From: Schistosoma mansoni
Lineage: Eukaryota; Platyhelminthes; Trematoda; Strigeidida; Schistosomatidae
Reading direction: 5' to 3'
NCBI RefSeq assembly: GCF_000237925.1
Contig: NC_031498.1
Coordinates: 2,216,229 to 2,280,228 of the forward strand
Length of the DNA: 64,000 nt
In this document: positions 11,168 through 23,610 of the stretch, in pieces
How positions within the stretch are numbered: the stretch's first letter is position 1
Layout: each line of letters starts with the position of its first letter
Translations under genes and position numbers: made by a program
The notes under the pieces: generated by a model
What the model saw: the letters and a program-made list of their open reading frames with translations, nothing else
Told to the model about the DNA's origin: nothing
Database searches by the model: none

Positions 11168-13283
11168 TAATGGAATGTTAAGGGGTCAGTAAGAAAAGTC
11201 AGGCCCACTCAAAGTCGCCCGCCGTTTGGGTTCAACGACCTTGAATGGTTAGTTTGAGGCGGTCACCTGTATTTCAATTGCTGTGGCTTTGTTGGATGTC
11301 CGTTGAGTTGCATGAATGTCAAAAGTCATCATATTTACGTAATCTTTCGTTGAAATAAAATCATAGAATCACTGAGGAAATCATTAGTTAAGTCTTGACT
11401 GTTTTATATTGTAACCGTTGGCCGGATTGCTGCTACGTAACTGGACCTGGGATACCAGTTACTCTACTGAACCTCACCCTTTTCTTAAAACTTGATAAGG
11501 TCCAAAAAACGACGTAATAAGAATAACATAAAATTTTACGTACGTGGACTCTGTTTAGATCGCTATATTAAGCAATGTTCAAAACAAAATGTCAAATAAC
11601 TAGCAAGTTTCAAGCTCCCACCTAAAATGTTAATAATAATTCCTGCTGTTATTAAAGTATAATGGCAAGTAATAACGGTTTGTTTTGTTTTATAGTTACT
11701 TGGTATTGTTTGTAGCGCTTAATGTTCAAGAGATATCTCAGTCAACGTAAGCGAAGCGTTTCACCATATAGTACTGAAAGAGCGTTTCGGGAAATGAACT
11801 GAATCCGATAGTATGCTAACTGAATTCCAAAAACGGGAAACTGTAACTTTATCCCTTTTCAGACTACCCATAGTCTTTACGTTCATGATGAAAGTAAATT
11901 GCTGAAGGACATGAGATTTAAGTTCATGTTTGTGATGTTTCAGTGCATATTTAGTCGTAAGCGTAAACCACAAGGCCTAACAATGAATGGGAAACTGTGA
12001 GAATTTTAAGTAACTTGTGACCGTCAAGGTTTAAGCTTCAGAACTATCAATCAGCGTTCCGCGTAGCTTCGGACGGTGAAGAATATGTTATAAAATCATC
12101 CAAGATGCTTCACAATCAACTTTATAATACTCATTGGTGGTTTGTGATCCTGATTGTTCCTTCAGTAAACATCAGTCCATAGTCTCTGATCTCGTTGTTC
12201 ATGCATTTTCATACCGATTGCGCTTCGTTCTTATTCTTTCCTCATTGATCTGCCAAAATACATTCTATGCCTGGCCCTCACTATATACTACTTATGTGGA
12301 TATAAGTAACCCACACCACAACATTGTAAAGCTAAGAGAGTAGTTTGTGAAGAAGTGCAACTTAGAAGTCACTAACGGACAAACTTGCAGTTCACTAAAT
12401 GCGAATGAAGCAGGCAACAACACTACAATTGCAAACGGTTGACCTGGGTTGTGTACGTGGAGTACTCTGATATATACTTTGCTAGTGTATCTGTATCCCC
12501 TACAGCATTAGGAGGTAATTATTCCTCTTTTTCAAACATTTCCATAGATATCGTGACACCATTTCCCAAAGCCTGTCTTAAATAAAATAGTTTATTGTGG
12601 TAGGTTTGCACGTTTGTTAGAGCTTTGGTATCGTCCACTGGAAACTTATTACAACTGTTCTGAAGTTTATGACTAATAATTTGAAAACTTCATAACACTT
12701 TTCCATTGATTTATAGCATCAATCCGAACAGTACAACATCGTTAACGACAGGGAAAGGATTCAAGTGTTAGTTATCTCGAGCACATAGTTGCTGGACAAG
12801 CAATTGTCTGTGTACATGGATAGTGTTTCTGTGACCGATATTCTTGAATGTATTTATTTAAATAGTCTCTTCTCCTTAGAAAAATGCATTGTATTCCATC
12901 ATGTTGGTAAGTTGTTATCGCATTAAAATCATTGCTTTCAGATGACTACCATATTGCTGAGGGACTGGAAGGACCATTCACTGAAGTACTCGGTTACAAA
13001 TGGACACGAGAATAACAAGCTGCCATGCATAGCAGTAGAGCCGAAGAGGTAAACTGATAAACGTACGTAATTCATTAGTTGTTAGGGCTGCTAAACACAC
13101 AATAAGGGACTATTTGTTCACCTCTGAGGAACCAGAGGTTGCTGAAATAGAAGCTGCATGAGTACCAGTCGACTGTGAACTTTTCCCTCGTAGTCAAGTG
13201 TGTATTTATTGAGTACGTGCCCATAAAGCAGTTCATCCAAAACAGATGTTCTTACCACCGCTTCCATCGAAACGGTAGTCAAA
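11168..13283. other. Region upstream of RABGGTB, no supported gene
   Basis: This segment has somewhat higher GC than the rest and looks like old repeat debris (for example about 11180..11470 and 12010..12110), but I recognise no family. It contains the likely RABGGTB promoter; no clear TATA or initiator element could be picked out. Frames at 11761..11973 and 12134..12343 have no recognisable content. Confidence 0.4.
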
Positions 13284-13690
13284 GTTCACTTGGTATTGTT
13301 TGGTTGAATCTTCCCATTGATGTTTAGGACTGCAATTGATCTATCATTGGCATATGTGCATACTGCGAGTATTGTCGCGATATAACCCTAACTGAGGAGC
13401 ATTATAAGCAAAGATGAATAGTGGCTAGCAGTGGAATACAGGACGTGCGTTTCGTCCCATTTGGGACTCGTCAGCTGCGTGTGCCTGCATCTCAGAGTTG
13501 ATGTTCACTCTGGGGCTCGAACCCAGTGCCGTTCGCTTCATAAGAGACTGACGAATCGCAGCCCTAGTCGTAAATGGGAAGATTCAACCAAACAATATCA
13601 TGTGAATTTAAACCTCGCCTTATTGCACAAGCAAGTGGCTATCAGGGCTCAGTAGCTAAGTGGATAACGCGATGGCGTTTGAAGTGAATT
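13284..13690. mobile_element. Composite hammerhead SINE (family 1), rearranged
   Basis: A + strand family 1 head (TTCACTTGGTATTGTTTG...) occupies about 13284..13413. A - strand hammerhead body follows (about 13414..13537), with the ribozyme core at about 13480..13434 (CTGACGA, GTCCC/GGGAC, GAAACGC). Next come a - strand head (13538..13612) and a + strand tRNA-like segment (about 13620..13690, AGCTAAGTGGATAACGCG). It looks like several copies joined head to head. Confidence 0.65.
13434..13480 (-). ncRNA. Hammerhead ribozyme (SINE family 1)
   Basis: On - the order is CAG, CTGACGA, GTCCC-AAAT-GGGAC, GAAACGC, ACGTC, CTG. The conserved core is complete and stem II is perfect. Stem I is reduced to about three pairs by substitutions. 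Confidence 0.65.
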
Positions 13691-13723
13691 TTCCCCTTCA
13701 GCTTGAAGCTGGTTTGTCCTCTC

Positions 13724-13933
13724 TCACAGTAGACTGTTGATGATGTTATCCAGCCAGCGGATGATGGGTATCTTGCTTAGACAACTACTTATAAATACAT
13801 GTATCTTCTTGATGACGTTTGTAGTAGTTCTCCACATTTCAGCTGTATACATTGGGACTGTCTTGACGTTCCTGTTAAAGATCCTGACTATGATATTGGT
13901 TGACAGTTGTTTTGAGTTCCACATGTTCTTCAA
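13724..13933 (-). mobile_element. RTE LINE fragment (RT thumb/C-terminal region)
   Basis: The 69-residue frame reads MWNSKQLSTNIIVRIFNRNV followed by KTVPMYTAEMWRTTT and a region ending INSLL. It matches the RTE segment KNIWNSKQLSTNIKVRIFN...AETWRTTT. It has diverged from family consensus and is isolated from the rest of an element. Confidence 0.75.
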
Positions 13934-14879
13934 TTGTAGGAATGCATTACGGATTCATAATTTACATTATTGCTATGATATAGGGTATTCGTTTGTATGC
14001 TATGAGCACTTTGGCTGTTTTCACACTGCTTTTGCAACGGAGAAGAGTAATTTTTCGGTAGAGTGCTGTTAACGACAGATTAACGCCACCCTGATGTACG
14101 AAACGGAAATAAAATAAGAATTGTTAACAAATCGAAGATGGTAATTGTGAAAAGACAATTTATTAGCACTTTTTAAAACTCCAGTAAAGAATATCATTTA
14201 TAAAGCACCAGTCTTTTAATTACAGCCGTGCCTATCTATCGTGTTCGTTAATACAGATACTGAGAAGAAAGTGGTACTTGAGGTTCAGTTCATTTTACGA
14301 AGTTAACTGAAAAAAAATGTGAATATATACGTAGTAAATTGTGAGCACTTGTTATTATGTCAGTAGGCTTTTCTGAATAATTGGTAATCTTGGGGTTTCT
14401 CCGAAAAATGTCGACGGGTTTCGCGGAAGTTTAAGAAAGTATTGTGGAGGACCGAAGATGTGCATAATGTCCTCTAAATGGAAGAAAATGTTGTGGTTCA
14501 GTAACAGAAAGTAGATGGGTTTCCCCAAAGTTGTTGAACATTTTTGGGGTTTCATGCCATTTCCCCGAAGTTGTCTATAGTGGCGTCTTGAAAATGAGGA
14601 GATTATATTCCGATAAACTACTGCTACGTTGCTTTGTAGCTACAGCATTGTTTGCTTTTTTACATAAACCTGACCGTACGTTTCATTGTCAGTGGTTGTT
14701 GACCAGTACTTTTTCTCAAACTCAGCTCTTATCTTTCTCAACCTTCTGTAAAACATAGGACGAGGGCAGCCTATCGGGTCTAACACTCTCTTGGCTTTAA
14801 CCTGTCCCTAATCTCTTTCATCATATTCTACATTATTGGTCTAAGACAAACAAAGACAAACCTAACGATAAGTGAAAGC

Positions 14880-17310
14880 TCCCGTGATCTTGTGGGTATC
14901 TTGTTATAGAATGAGAACAACTCCAGTTTCCGTTCTTCGTTGTTTCAAGTGGCCCATAATATCAATACCAACTCTCCGATGTCGACCTTCTGTCGTGACT
15001 GGGTTGACGGTGCGCAGAGTATTTGTTCGGCTGACTTAATGGAGTAACACGTGATACAATGTTTGTGAAATCCCGCTGTCTTAGTGTGTAGATGGCCACC
15101 AAAATCTTTGGCAAATTGTACGTTCGGTCTTTCATCTTCCTCAGTGCTCTCATTGTCGATGCATCTGCCCCATAATATCCTGAACTTCTACGTGTGGGCT
15201 GTTTTGACTCACTGACTAGAAATGACGTGTCACCAAAAAATCTCACATTGCTCCACTTGGCACAAAGACAGCGCGTCGTATGTCGGCTTTCTAGTCAGTA
15301 CTCACTAGTAAAATCGAACTCTTGCAACCTCTCCTGACAGAGCGCTACTTGAACTTCTGGCTCGCGAACCGAACGAGCTCCATTGAAGTGCACTATGATC
15401 CTTGAGTTCAAGAAAAGAGCGTCCTAGGAGGTCGTAAAAGAAATGTCGCAAGAAATTCACCAGAGCCAGCATCTCTCGACGCTTTGCAGAATACCCTGTT
15501 TCCCTCTCATCTAGGCGCCGACCCGCTCCCATCCATCTTGTGCTATTTGAGACAGGACTGCTACCGTAGCTGACAAATTAGCATCCATATAAGGTATAAA
15601 CATACACCTATTAGCCGAAGTGTCCAAAAAGTCAGTGTAGGTGTGGCAGTAAGATATTACTTATAGCATCAAATGCTTATTTGCACTCTTTGGTCCACAA
15701 GCATTTTCGTCCTTTTTGCGTCAGGTGATTAAAAAGTTCAGTCAAAAATGCAAAACGTCCATAGTGGGAAACAAACCTCAGAAAGCTGTGGATATCTTTG
15801 ACAGGTTTCCGATGTGGCCAGTTAATAATAGCGCTCGCTTTTTAATTACCTGTTCCTACTTCTTTTCCCGTAATGCAATGTATCACAAAGAGCACCTCTT
15901 TCTGCAAAAGTAGGCATTTAGATGGCTTCACTTGTAAATCACGTTGCTTAAGACGTCGAAGGACTGCTCTCGATTCGACATTATACCGTCCGAGTGTACT
16001 GTGATACATAATAATATCAACAAGGTATATTAGGCACATATTTGGTACCAGGCCAAGTTAAACTGTCCGCAATAATTGTTGGGAGGTGGCTGAGTTATTG
16101 GTTAGTCTGAAAAGTATCAACTGATATTCGTAGAGCCCATTTGGTATGAAAAATGCAGTTTTATTTCTGTTCTGAGGGAGTACTTTCACTTACCAATACC
16201 CGGATGCAAGATCCAGTCGAAAATCAGCAAGCGCCTTTCAAAACGTCCAGCTCAGCACCAATGCACAAAAGTGGAAAGGAGTCACGTCTTGTTATAGCAT
16301 AACCACATAATTAGAGGGAAGAATCTTTTTTCTCTACTAAAACGATGGGCAAAGCCCAGGGTGATGGGGAAGGTACAATAATATTTTCTAGCTGTGGCTG
16401 ATAATGCACTGGCACTCTGCGAGGTAGTTGACGTAGTGGCATGTGGTCACCTATGTGAATGGAGTGTTGTACAGGGGTATTCCGGTTCCCATAGGTACTC
16501 TTCGAGGAAACAGAGCTAGATTGTTGGAGTATAGACACAGTTCACAGGCGGTCACTCTCTGTTGTTTGTTCATCGCTTTGCACTTGACGTATAATTTTAA
16601 ACACCGCTACGTCAGCCAATGATTTAATCAGTTTCTTGAAATGGTGTGCCTTTACGGTCACTTCCGCCATAGCTACGTGTAAAGCACATTTGTGTTTCAA
16701 CAAAAAAATTGACTCCAAGTATTATATCACAAGTCAGTGTAGGGTATACTCAAATTTAGGTGGAAATGAACGTCTATTCAACACCTTAGAGAACGTTTTC
16801 GACAGAGCACCAATTGCTGTTTTAAGTGCCGAGAAACATGGTGTTTGCCGGTTCTCAAGATCCAGTATGAGTAAACATTCCTCTTCCATAGTGGATATTG
16901 AAGCCTTAGTATCAAGTAGGATAGTTGTTTCTACTGTTTGCAAACTACCCCTTATTGTGATAGAATACGCAGATTTAGAATAGTATGAAAACAAATGTTA
17001 GAAGCCAGTCTTACCATGATTCCAGAATCGATTATGCCCATATTTCAGGACCGAACCGCTGACAGTGGAAGCGTTGCGTCTTCTGGTCCTGATGACTGGT
17101 TCATAGCGATGACCGTTGAAACAGTTTGAGAGCTGTCAAGCTTTTGCGATGCCTCAGCTTGTTCGATAGACGTTACTGTCAGGTGGGGTGTACTTGGAGA
17201 ATTTGATAGTTTCTCGGCGGTCATAAAACGAAAAACTGTAGTTTTTAGACCTTGTGCTGGTTGGCGAAACCCGTGGAAGGTAACGTTGGGGCGTTGTCAT
17301 AGTTGTAACT
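14880..17310 (-). mobile_element. Decayed gypsy-type LTR retrotransposon (gag-pol remnants)
   Basis: On the - strand, pol domains occur in the expected order. Protease is at 16994..16734 (LLDTKASIST, a decayed DTGAS site). RT N-terminus is at 16538..16311 (QLPRRVPVHYQPQ, SPWALPIVLVEKKDSS). RT middle is at about 16160..16040 (NGLYEYQLILFRLTNN). The RT active-site region is at 16039..15842 (YLVDIIMY, PSKCLLLQKEV), RNase H at 15532..15305 (YSAKRREMLALVNFLRHF, DHSALQW), and integrase pieces at about 15246..14890 (RRVGIDIMG). Frames are interrupted by stops and shifts. The YxDD box has lost one aspartate. No LTRs were recognised at the ends, so the boundaries are approximate. The upstream part (about 17300..17040) is open and Ser/Thr-rich, perhaps gag. 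Confidence 0.75.
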
Positions 17311-18786
17311 CTGTTCTGTACATAAATATTAAATGACTTATCACTCTGATTTCTAGTATTTGAGACTTAGTATACACTTTGCTCAACTCCTATACCAACT
17401 TCTGGGACAGATAATGCACAAGCATTTACTCAGGACACAACCTTATTAGAACAGTCGCGCGCCTCAATTCCTTGCGTATATTTACAGTTTTTTCCAGCAC
17501 TTGATAGTTATATCAGTAAGTCTGGAAATTAATAGGAATAACGAATGATATTGGTGATTTTTTACTGTGCTCTTATAGCACCTCATCTACACTTGAGTCT
17601 GCATATACCTTATTTCATCTAGCCCTTCAAATAACAGTGTCGTTCAAAAAGTGCAATTTGTCCATGTCTCCGTATTACTATTATCATCATATCTGTATGG
17701 GCATTTATGCGTGATCATGAGTTATGACTTACACATGTATTCCTCTTACTAGCTTAAATATTAGTTGATTAAATCCCTCAATGATTCATTCGCTCTCCAT
17801 ATATGCGTGTGCTTCTAAAACAGCATTAATTCATTCCCCATCATTATTTCTGTGGTATTCGCTTTCATTCACTTGTATCTACTCGCATTCGCATAGTGTG
17901 CATGTGGACTTGCCATCTATGCTGTACAATGTTAAACTGTAGTTAATGCTTTGTATTGTATTTTGAAATTTATTCACCATTGGGAGTTATGTAGTGACAG
18001 TTATCTGAATGAGTGATATAAGGAACCTTAGAAATTATCTCGAAGATATTCCAGTACACTGTCCATCATGGCTGAACTAACCACTATATATGTATACATA
18101 AGTGAAGGGGGCTTGACAAGAACAAATGTAACCAAAATGAAAGTATGTGAGCCGGAGAAAAGGACCTTGGTACAAGCAAACAAAACTAGTAGTCTCAACA
18201 CTGTAAAACAGTCGGTTTGAAACTTTTGTTAATTTATCACACATAAACTTGCCTACGTTGTGATTATAAACCATCCACCATTAATTTTTTTTATAAGAGT
18301 TATTTAGAGTTTCATACTAAAATTGTCTATCCAATATCTTCATATTTCTTTTTATTCCAAAATATTAGAATTTGAATTGAACTAACATCCCAGGTAGTAT
18401 GATTTGAACTTATGAAAGTCTTTCAATTATTAGAACTAGTTATGCTCTCCTCCTATTTGGTTCATCGTTAAAAGACTTTATAAAGCTTATACTAATAGCA
18501 TTACCTCGTGATCTATCTTATCTGAATAACGTAACAACTATCCACCAATGACATTCTAAATATTTCATCATCATCTATATGTGATTATTATTATTGTTAT
18601 TGCGATATGGTATGTGTTAATTGTGTACGCAAAATGCTTAGTCAACCAATATGATTATGCAAATAAGCTAAATCGCTTACAAATATCACATCTAATCAGT
18701 TACTTAAGGGCTAAAGGTGGTCACAGGATTATCAACACTAATTCACTTTCAGATTTTAAGTTTTATAAATTTATCATAGAACTATA
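17311..18786. other. Region upstream of the PTB-like gene, no supported gene
   Basis: No recognisable coding or repeat family was found. An acceptor-like CTTTCAG ends at 18752, but a TAA at 18766 closes the frame of the following gene before its ATG. Confidence 0.4.
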
Positions 18787-20280
18787 ATGACATCTTCATC
18801 AATGTCATTATTTACCTTAAGTTATCTTGGACATTCTACCATTCAAAAATCGAATGACTGTGAACTGGAAACAATTTATGAATTATTGATTGATTATTAT
18901 TTGGAATTCCTTCGACAAATATCGTCCTCAAAACTGACTGCATCATCTGTATCATCAAATAATCACAAAACTATTTTATCTTATAAATCAGTAATGACAG
19001 AAAATTATGACAGTGTAATATTAGCCATTGGAAATGGTCATATTCTCATCAAATCACTGGATTACAAAGGCAATAAAAGAAAAGATGACAAATTTAAAAA
19101 CTCGTCGGTAATGTCATCGTTATCATCACAAGTGGATGAAGATTTTTTGGCGTATCAATTGATCTATTTCAACTGTTATTACTTTGAAGTCGTAACACCT
19201 GTTGGGAGTAATATTAGTCATAATAGTGCTCACAATGGTAACAATAATAAGAATCGAGACCACTGTTACGCTTATTTTCGTCGAATAATCGATACACGTC
19301 GTTGTATACCTGAGGATGCATTAATCAAGTTAGATAATCAAATAACAAGTTGGTTATTACGTTACCGCACAGTATTACGTCCGCCATTGATTTATTTTAT
19401 GGTCCCGCGTTTATCAGCGAACGGTGAGAATTGTTTAACTTGTTATGTATTTCTAGCGGAAGACATACAAATCGGTCTAAATGTTTTACGTTGTTTTTCG
19501 GAATTGCGAAAATCATCTCCAGGGACAAATATTTTACCAAGAACATTGTGTAAATGTGATGCTTTAAAACCAATTCAGAGTGAGGCAATTCATTATCAAT
19601 CAAAAAGAATGAATGATAAATTAAATACAAATAAATACGAGAATTCTAAATCGGACTATTTAAATGTTACAAAATATAAACATTGCGAATGTTGTCAAGA
19701 TTATCTAAAGTGTAGAGAATCTCCTTTATTATCAGAGAGAGCAACTAGATCACATATTGACCTGTTACAACGATTAAATAATGCATCTACATCAGAACCA
19801 TCTATGAATGCTGTATGTTCACAATGCAATTTAAAATATTATCCAGTTCATTCTAATCTATGTGAACAGCACCGATCAAAAGTAATCCAAATGAAGCTTG
19901 GTATTGAAGCAATGGATTACTACTATAATAACCATTCACAATATCAACAAAAACGTAACACCAATTCTGAAATTTCGAAACCAAATAATCGTAGAAGAGA
20001 TTATTCAGTTCCAACACAGCTAGAATGTCGAGTAAATCATACACATATTGATCCATACAATCAAGAATGCCCACTTTGTCCGATTAATGCCAACAGTGAT
20101 TTTAGCACTTCTGAACATATTGGAAGACCATGTTGTCGATATAAAATTAACGAACGTACAAGATCAAGTAACAGAACTCGTCAATCTTGTTCAGCATCAC
20201 GTTATTTTATCTCACGATCAAGAGATAATCCAAAATACTGTCATGCTCATTTGGGTGGATCATTAGAATTGTTGCCTTAA
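18787..20280 (+). CDS. PTB/PID-like domain protein with cysteine-rich tail, single exon, 497 aa
   Basis: A long uninterrupted frame opens just after a TAA at 18766. Residues about 8-243 look like a PTB (phosphotyrosine-binding, PH-superfold) domain: SLFTLSYLGHSTI as first strand, DSVILAIGNGHILIKSLD, AYQLIYFNCYYFEVVTP, then CYVFLAEDIQIGLNVLRCFS as the final strand and helix. Such domains bind NPxY-type peptides or lipids in adaptor proteins. The tail (residues 250-497) has Cys pairs (CKC 255-257, CECC 300-303, CSQC 344-347, CPLC 428-431, CC 449-450, CHAH 485-488) of no zinc-finger type I know, and many Arg/Ser residues. The layout recalls FAM43-like proteins, but only weakly. Asn- and Ser-rich loops (residues 51-62, 140-157) interrupt the domain. 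AATAAA at 20432..20437 would end the transcript 150 bases past the stop. Coding is likely; function is not established. Confidence 0.7.
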   Translation: MTSSSMSLFTLSYLGHSTIQKSNDCELETIYELLIDYYLEFLRQISSSKLTASSVSSNNHKTILSYKSVMTENYDSVILAIGNGHILIKSLDYKGNKRKDDKFKNSSVMSSLSSQVDEDFLAYQLIYFNCYYFEVVTPVGSNISHNSAHNGNNNKNRDHCYAYFRRIIDTRRCIPEDALIKLDNQITSWLLRYRTVLRPPLIYFMVPRLSANGENCLTCYVFLAEDIQIGLNVLRCFSELRKSSPGTNILPRTLCKCDALKPIQSEAIHYQSKRMNDKLNTNKYENSKSDYLNVTKYKHCECCQDYLKCRESPLLSERATRSHIDLLQRLNNASTSEPSMNAVCSQCNLKYYPVHSNLCEQHRSKVIQMKLGIEAMDYYYNNHSQYQQKRNTNSEISKPNNRRRDYSVPTQLECRVNHTHIDPYNQECPLCPINANSDFSTSEHIGRPCCRYKINERTRSSNRTRQSCSASRYFISRSRDNPKYCHAHLGGSLELLP

Positions 20281-20431
20281 ATGAAACATAATATTTAATG
20301 TTGAATTATATATTTATCCATCTCTGGATTTTGTGTGATTGAAGAAAAACAAAGCATATATCCTCTTATTTTCAAATGTTTACTATACAATCAGTTGTAG
20401 ATAGTACTCTATCATATATCTTTATTGTTTT

Positions 20432-20437
20432 AATAAA
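20432..20437 (+). terminator. Probable polyadenylation signal of the PTB-like gene
   Basis: AATAAA lies about 150 bases after the stop codon in an AT-rich 3' region. No other signal is closer. Confidence 0.5.
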
Positions 20438-21740
20438 ATGAAGTATAACAAATGTGCTTATTTTAAATATAGATTTCCTATACGTATAAATGTTATTCGA
20501 ATAATTTCATACCTTATTAATTGATATTAACATGGTGTAACCTTTTCTTTGACACAATCAAATTTTCATCTTATTGTTTGACCTTATTAGAATGTTATGT
20601 TATCTCTATTACATAATATTTGTTATGAAGATACATAAACTGCATCTAGTTTGTTATTTAAATAAAATTGTTTTACATCTACTCCTTACACTATCCTTTA
20701 AATTGATTGTTTATAAATATAAGTTACTATAAAATGTTATAAGTAGGAAGTTTCTAGAAGAAAATGTTTATTAGGTGAAATGGGTTTTATCTTATAACTA
20801 ACAACTACACATTTGTAATATAGAAATGCATTAGTGTTATATGTTAAATATCATGTTGTTGAAAATACAAAGTTAACAGATTATAGACTGTGATAATCCA
20901 CTTCAAAATTGGTTAACCCATTTCATTTGAACATAAATGAATAAGATTCTTTTTATAAAACTTTCCTCATACATTTTTATAAAGTTTAACATTTTCTTAT
21001 GACAACTAAATATTTCCCTAATAATAGTAAGAAAAGATATTATCTTCCGAAGCAATATTTGGTCAATTAGTTTGGAGCTAATAGATCTTAGACAAGTGTT
21101 TGTCGCTTTCTGTAAACGGTAATGCTAAAATGTACTGTTTAGAGATCTTAACTATAATTATCAATATTAAAGCCACTTCGTCAATAAATTATAGGAGTGC
21201 TGTACTTAAAGAACACTGTCTTAAATCAGCAAAAAGTCATCACGAGTTAAGTGGGATATGATCAGTCGGGTTCAGTAAATCCTAAATCTTCGAATGTTTG
21301 CTAACATTCATCAATTACTTTGTTAGTTGATTATGTTATACTAACCAATTTTAAGCGCATTCTGATCTATGGGTTGAAAAGCTGGTATTGGTATAGATAT
21401 GATATCTTCTAGACATTTTGTATATAGGTTATTTCATGTTTAATTGATTCATATTACAGGTCACATGTTTTAAGTAATTCGGGTAATTATCTATGTGCTT
21501 TTATGTATATCTTAAGACATGTTAGAATGTTTATCATTTTTAACTTAGATACAAGTAATTGTATATTAATTCAAATACTTGTATCATGATTATAATATTC
21601 GGGAAACATTAACATAAACTACGAAATGACTTTGTCCTTTTATTATTTTTGCATATGACCTTAAGATATTCATAATAAAATTTCTAAGTTTGATAATGAA
21701 AAGATATTGAATAGTACCTATAACGGTTTAATTATCTGAA

Positions 21741-21929
21741 CAAGCCCTCACATGGAATCTTGAAGGACAAAGGAGAAGAGGAAGACCAAAGAACACATTA
21801 CGCCGAGAAATAGAGACAGACATGAGAAGAATGAACAAAAACTGGATAGAACTAGAAGAGAATACTCAGGAAAGAGTGGGTTGGTTGGCGGCCTATGCTC
21901 CATTGGGAGTAACAGGCGTAAGGAAGTAA
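21741..21929 (+). mobile_element. RTE LINE 3' end fragment
   Basis: A 62-residue frame ending in TAA reads [34 protein letters not shown] and [20 protein letters not shown]. This is the C-terminus of a schistosome RTE ORF ([13 protein letters not shown]...). The body of the element is missing, as expected of 5'-truncated LINE insertions. Confidence 0.8.
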
Positions 21930-22311
21930 TTAAGTCTATTTTCATTGAAAAATATTAGTATGAATGGTCAGCTTGTTTGTTCTTTAGCTGTAAGGTGTAA
22001 CTCAAAACATCAGTTAGGATTGAACATTGAAGTTTAAACATTAGACAACACAATACAGTTTGCTAATATCTTATAAGAGTTTAGAAAGTGAAAAGTTGAC
22101 AAAATCATAAATGAACGCACAAAAAGTCAATTTGGCTAAACATCCCTTCAAATTAACTAGAAGTGAAACCTAAATTACTGGTATATTAACCTATTGACAA
22201 AGGATAAACTTAAGAATGGTCGTTTAAAGTCATAAAGAGTATTTTTAAAGTTATTTTACCTATTGAATGAATAATCATTATATCCAAAACATTTTTCATT
22301 TTGTTATTTAC

Positions 22312-22489
22312 CTAGATAATTAGTGGACAATTTTGTATGACTTAAAGAAAATTTGTGTTGAGAAATTGGACCATTCAGAGAATTATCAAAAATGGTAGAA
22401 CTGTAGCTGTTATTACTTAGCCTAAGACTCATCAGGAACATGCGTTCATAATTATCTTTTGGATTATGACCATAACATCCAGAACTCAT
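22312..22489 (-). CDS. Possible first coding exon of an unidentified gene
   Basis: On the - strand an ATG in the context GCCATGA opens 59 codons (MSSGCYGHNPKDNYERMFLM..., Ser/Asn-rich) and ends at a donor-like CTAG|GTAAAT in phase 1. Codon use resembles the nearby genes. No matching downstream exon was found on the - strand before the PTB-like gene, and no family is recognised. It could be chance. Confidence 0.25.
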
Positions 22490-22848
22490 GGCTAAAGCTT
22501 TACTTGCAAATCAATAAACTGGAGTCCACTACTCACCGTTTACAAATTCAATCAATTTTTAATATATCATTCTGTGTCGTTAGTAAATTAAAATCCCAGT
22601 ATTGGTTTGGTTGACTATATCATAGTTCACCACTAAAAAATTCAGTAAACTCATCTTGAATCTATTAACTAACGAACATACGACTATTATTTACTCAAAT
22701 GTTTTGTGGAATGTAAACCATTAGATTCTGTCTTAATGTTTCAAGATCATCTTGCTTATCGAAGGTTTTGAGGTTGTTCGGATGGATCCCATTTAAGCTT
22801 TTAAGTGAGTACTATTAAGATATCTCAAAAAATGATGATATATACATT

Positions 22849-22897
22849 TAGTGCTCCATGGGCAGCCTATCCTCCATTGGGGGTAACAGAAGTAAGC
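22849..22897 (+). mobile_element. Tiny RTE 3' tail fragment
   Basis: It reads APWAAYPPLGVTEVS, matching [12 protein letters not shown] at the end of the RTE fragment at 21741..21929. It is a remnant of about 45 bases. Confidence 0.5.
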
Positions 22898-23234
22898 TTC
22901 ATGGGCTCTAGTACTTTATCCATCGATATCCATTTATATTTGAAGCCATCATCGAATATAATTTGTAACATTAACTTGCAAAAAGAAAGGTCTCCAATCA
23001 TTTTTTCAGAAAAATTCACTTTTTAATTCTCGTTAATATTTTCATAGGACAAAGAAAAAGGATTGAAATTTCGAATATATATATATATAGTATAGTATTA
23101 AGAATGTTTATGTAAGCACATGAAAAACAAAACAATCATCACTATTATAATCGTTTGATTCAGTTCATAATAAAAGTTTTAACGTTATTATCAGTGAATT
23201 AATTTAATTGAAATCAACCAAGTTAGGCAGGTCA

Positions 23235-23291
23235 TTGAAGAAGAAGAAGAAGAAGAAGACGCAGAAGAAGAAGACGAAGAAGAAGAGGAAC
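23235..23291 (+). repeat. GAA-rich microsatellite
   Basis: Runs of GAA with interspersed GAC, GCA and GAG would code for Glu/Asp. It follows an acceptor-like TTAG and the frame stays open to about 23380, but no gene structure was found, so I treat it as a repeat. An AT dinucleotide repeat follows at about 23365..23390. Confidence 0.6.
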
Positions 23292-23610
23292 AATCAGAAA
23301 ATGTTATCACATTCCATTCATTAGAAATTATGTTAATGCTATGTTTGTTTATTCCCAAGAAAGTATATATATATATATATATATATATATTACTAGTATG
23401 GCTATTCATGAAAATGAGATATCTTTGGGATGATAGCATTAATAATAATAAAGATGAAACTGACACCACTTCTGATGATAATTATGATAAGTTGAGAGAT
23501 ATGAACGAAAGTGATTATGTTTGCTTCTTTTTTCATAGTTGATAAGAATGATTATGGTAATGTTAAGGAAGAGGAGATAATGTAAGATAAAGATGATGTT
23601 GAAAATTTAT

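Noticed and set aside
23330-23542. Frame with repeated YIYIYI and an acidic end
   Set aside because: The YI run is translated AT microsatellite. There is no family match and no consistent splice structure.
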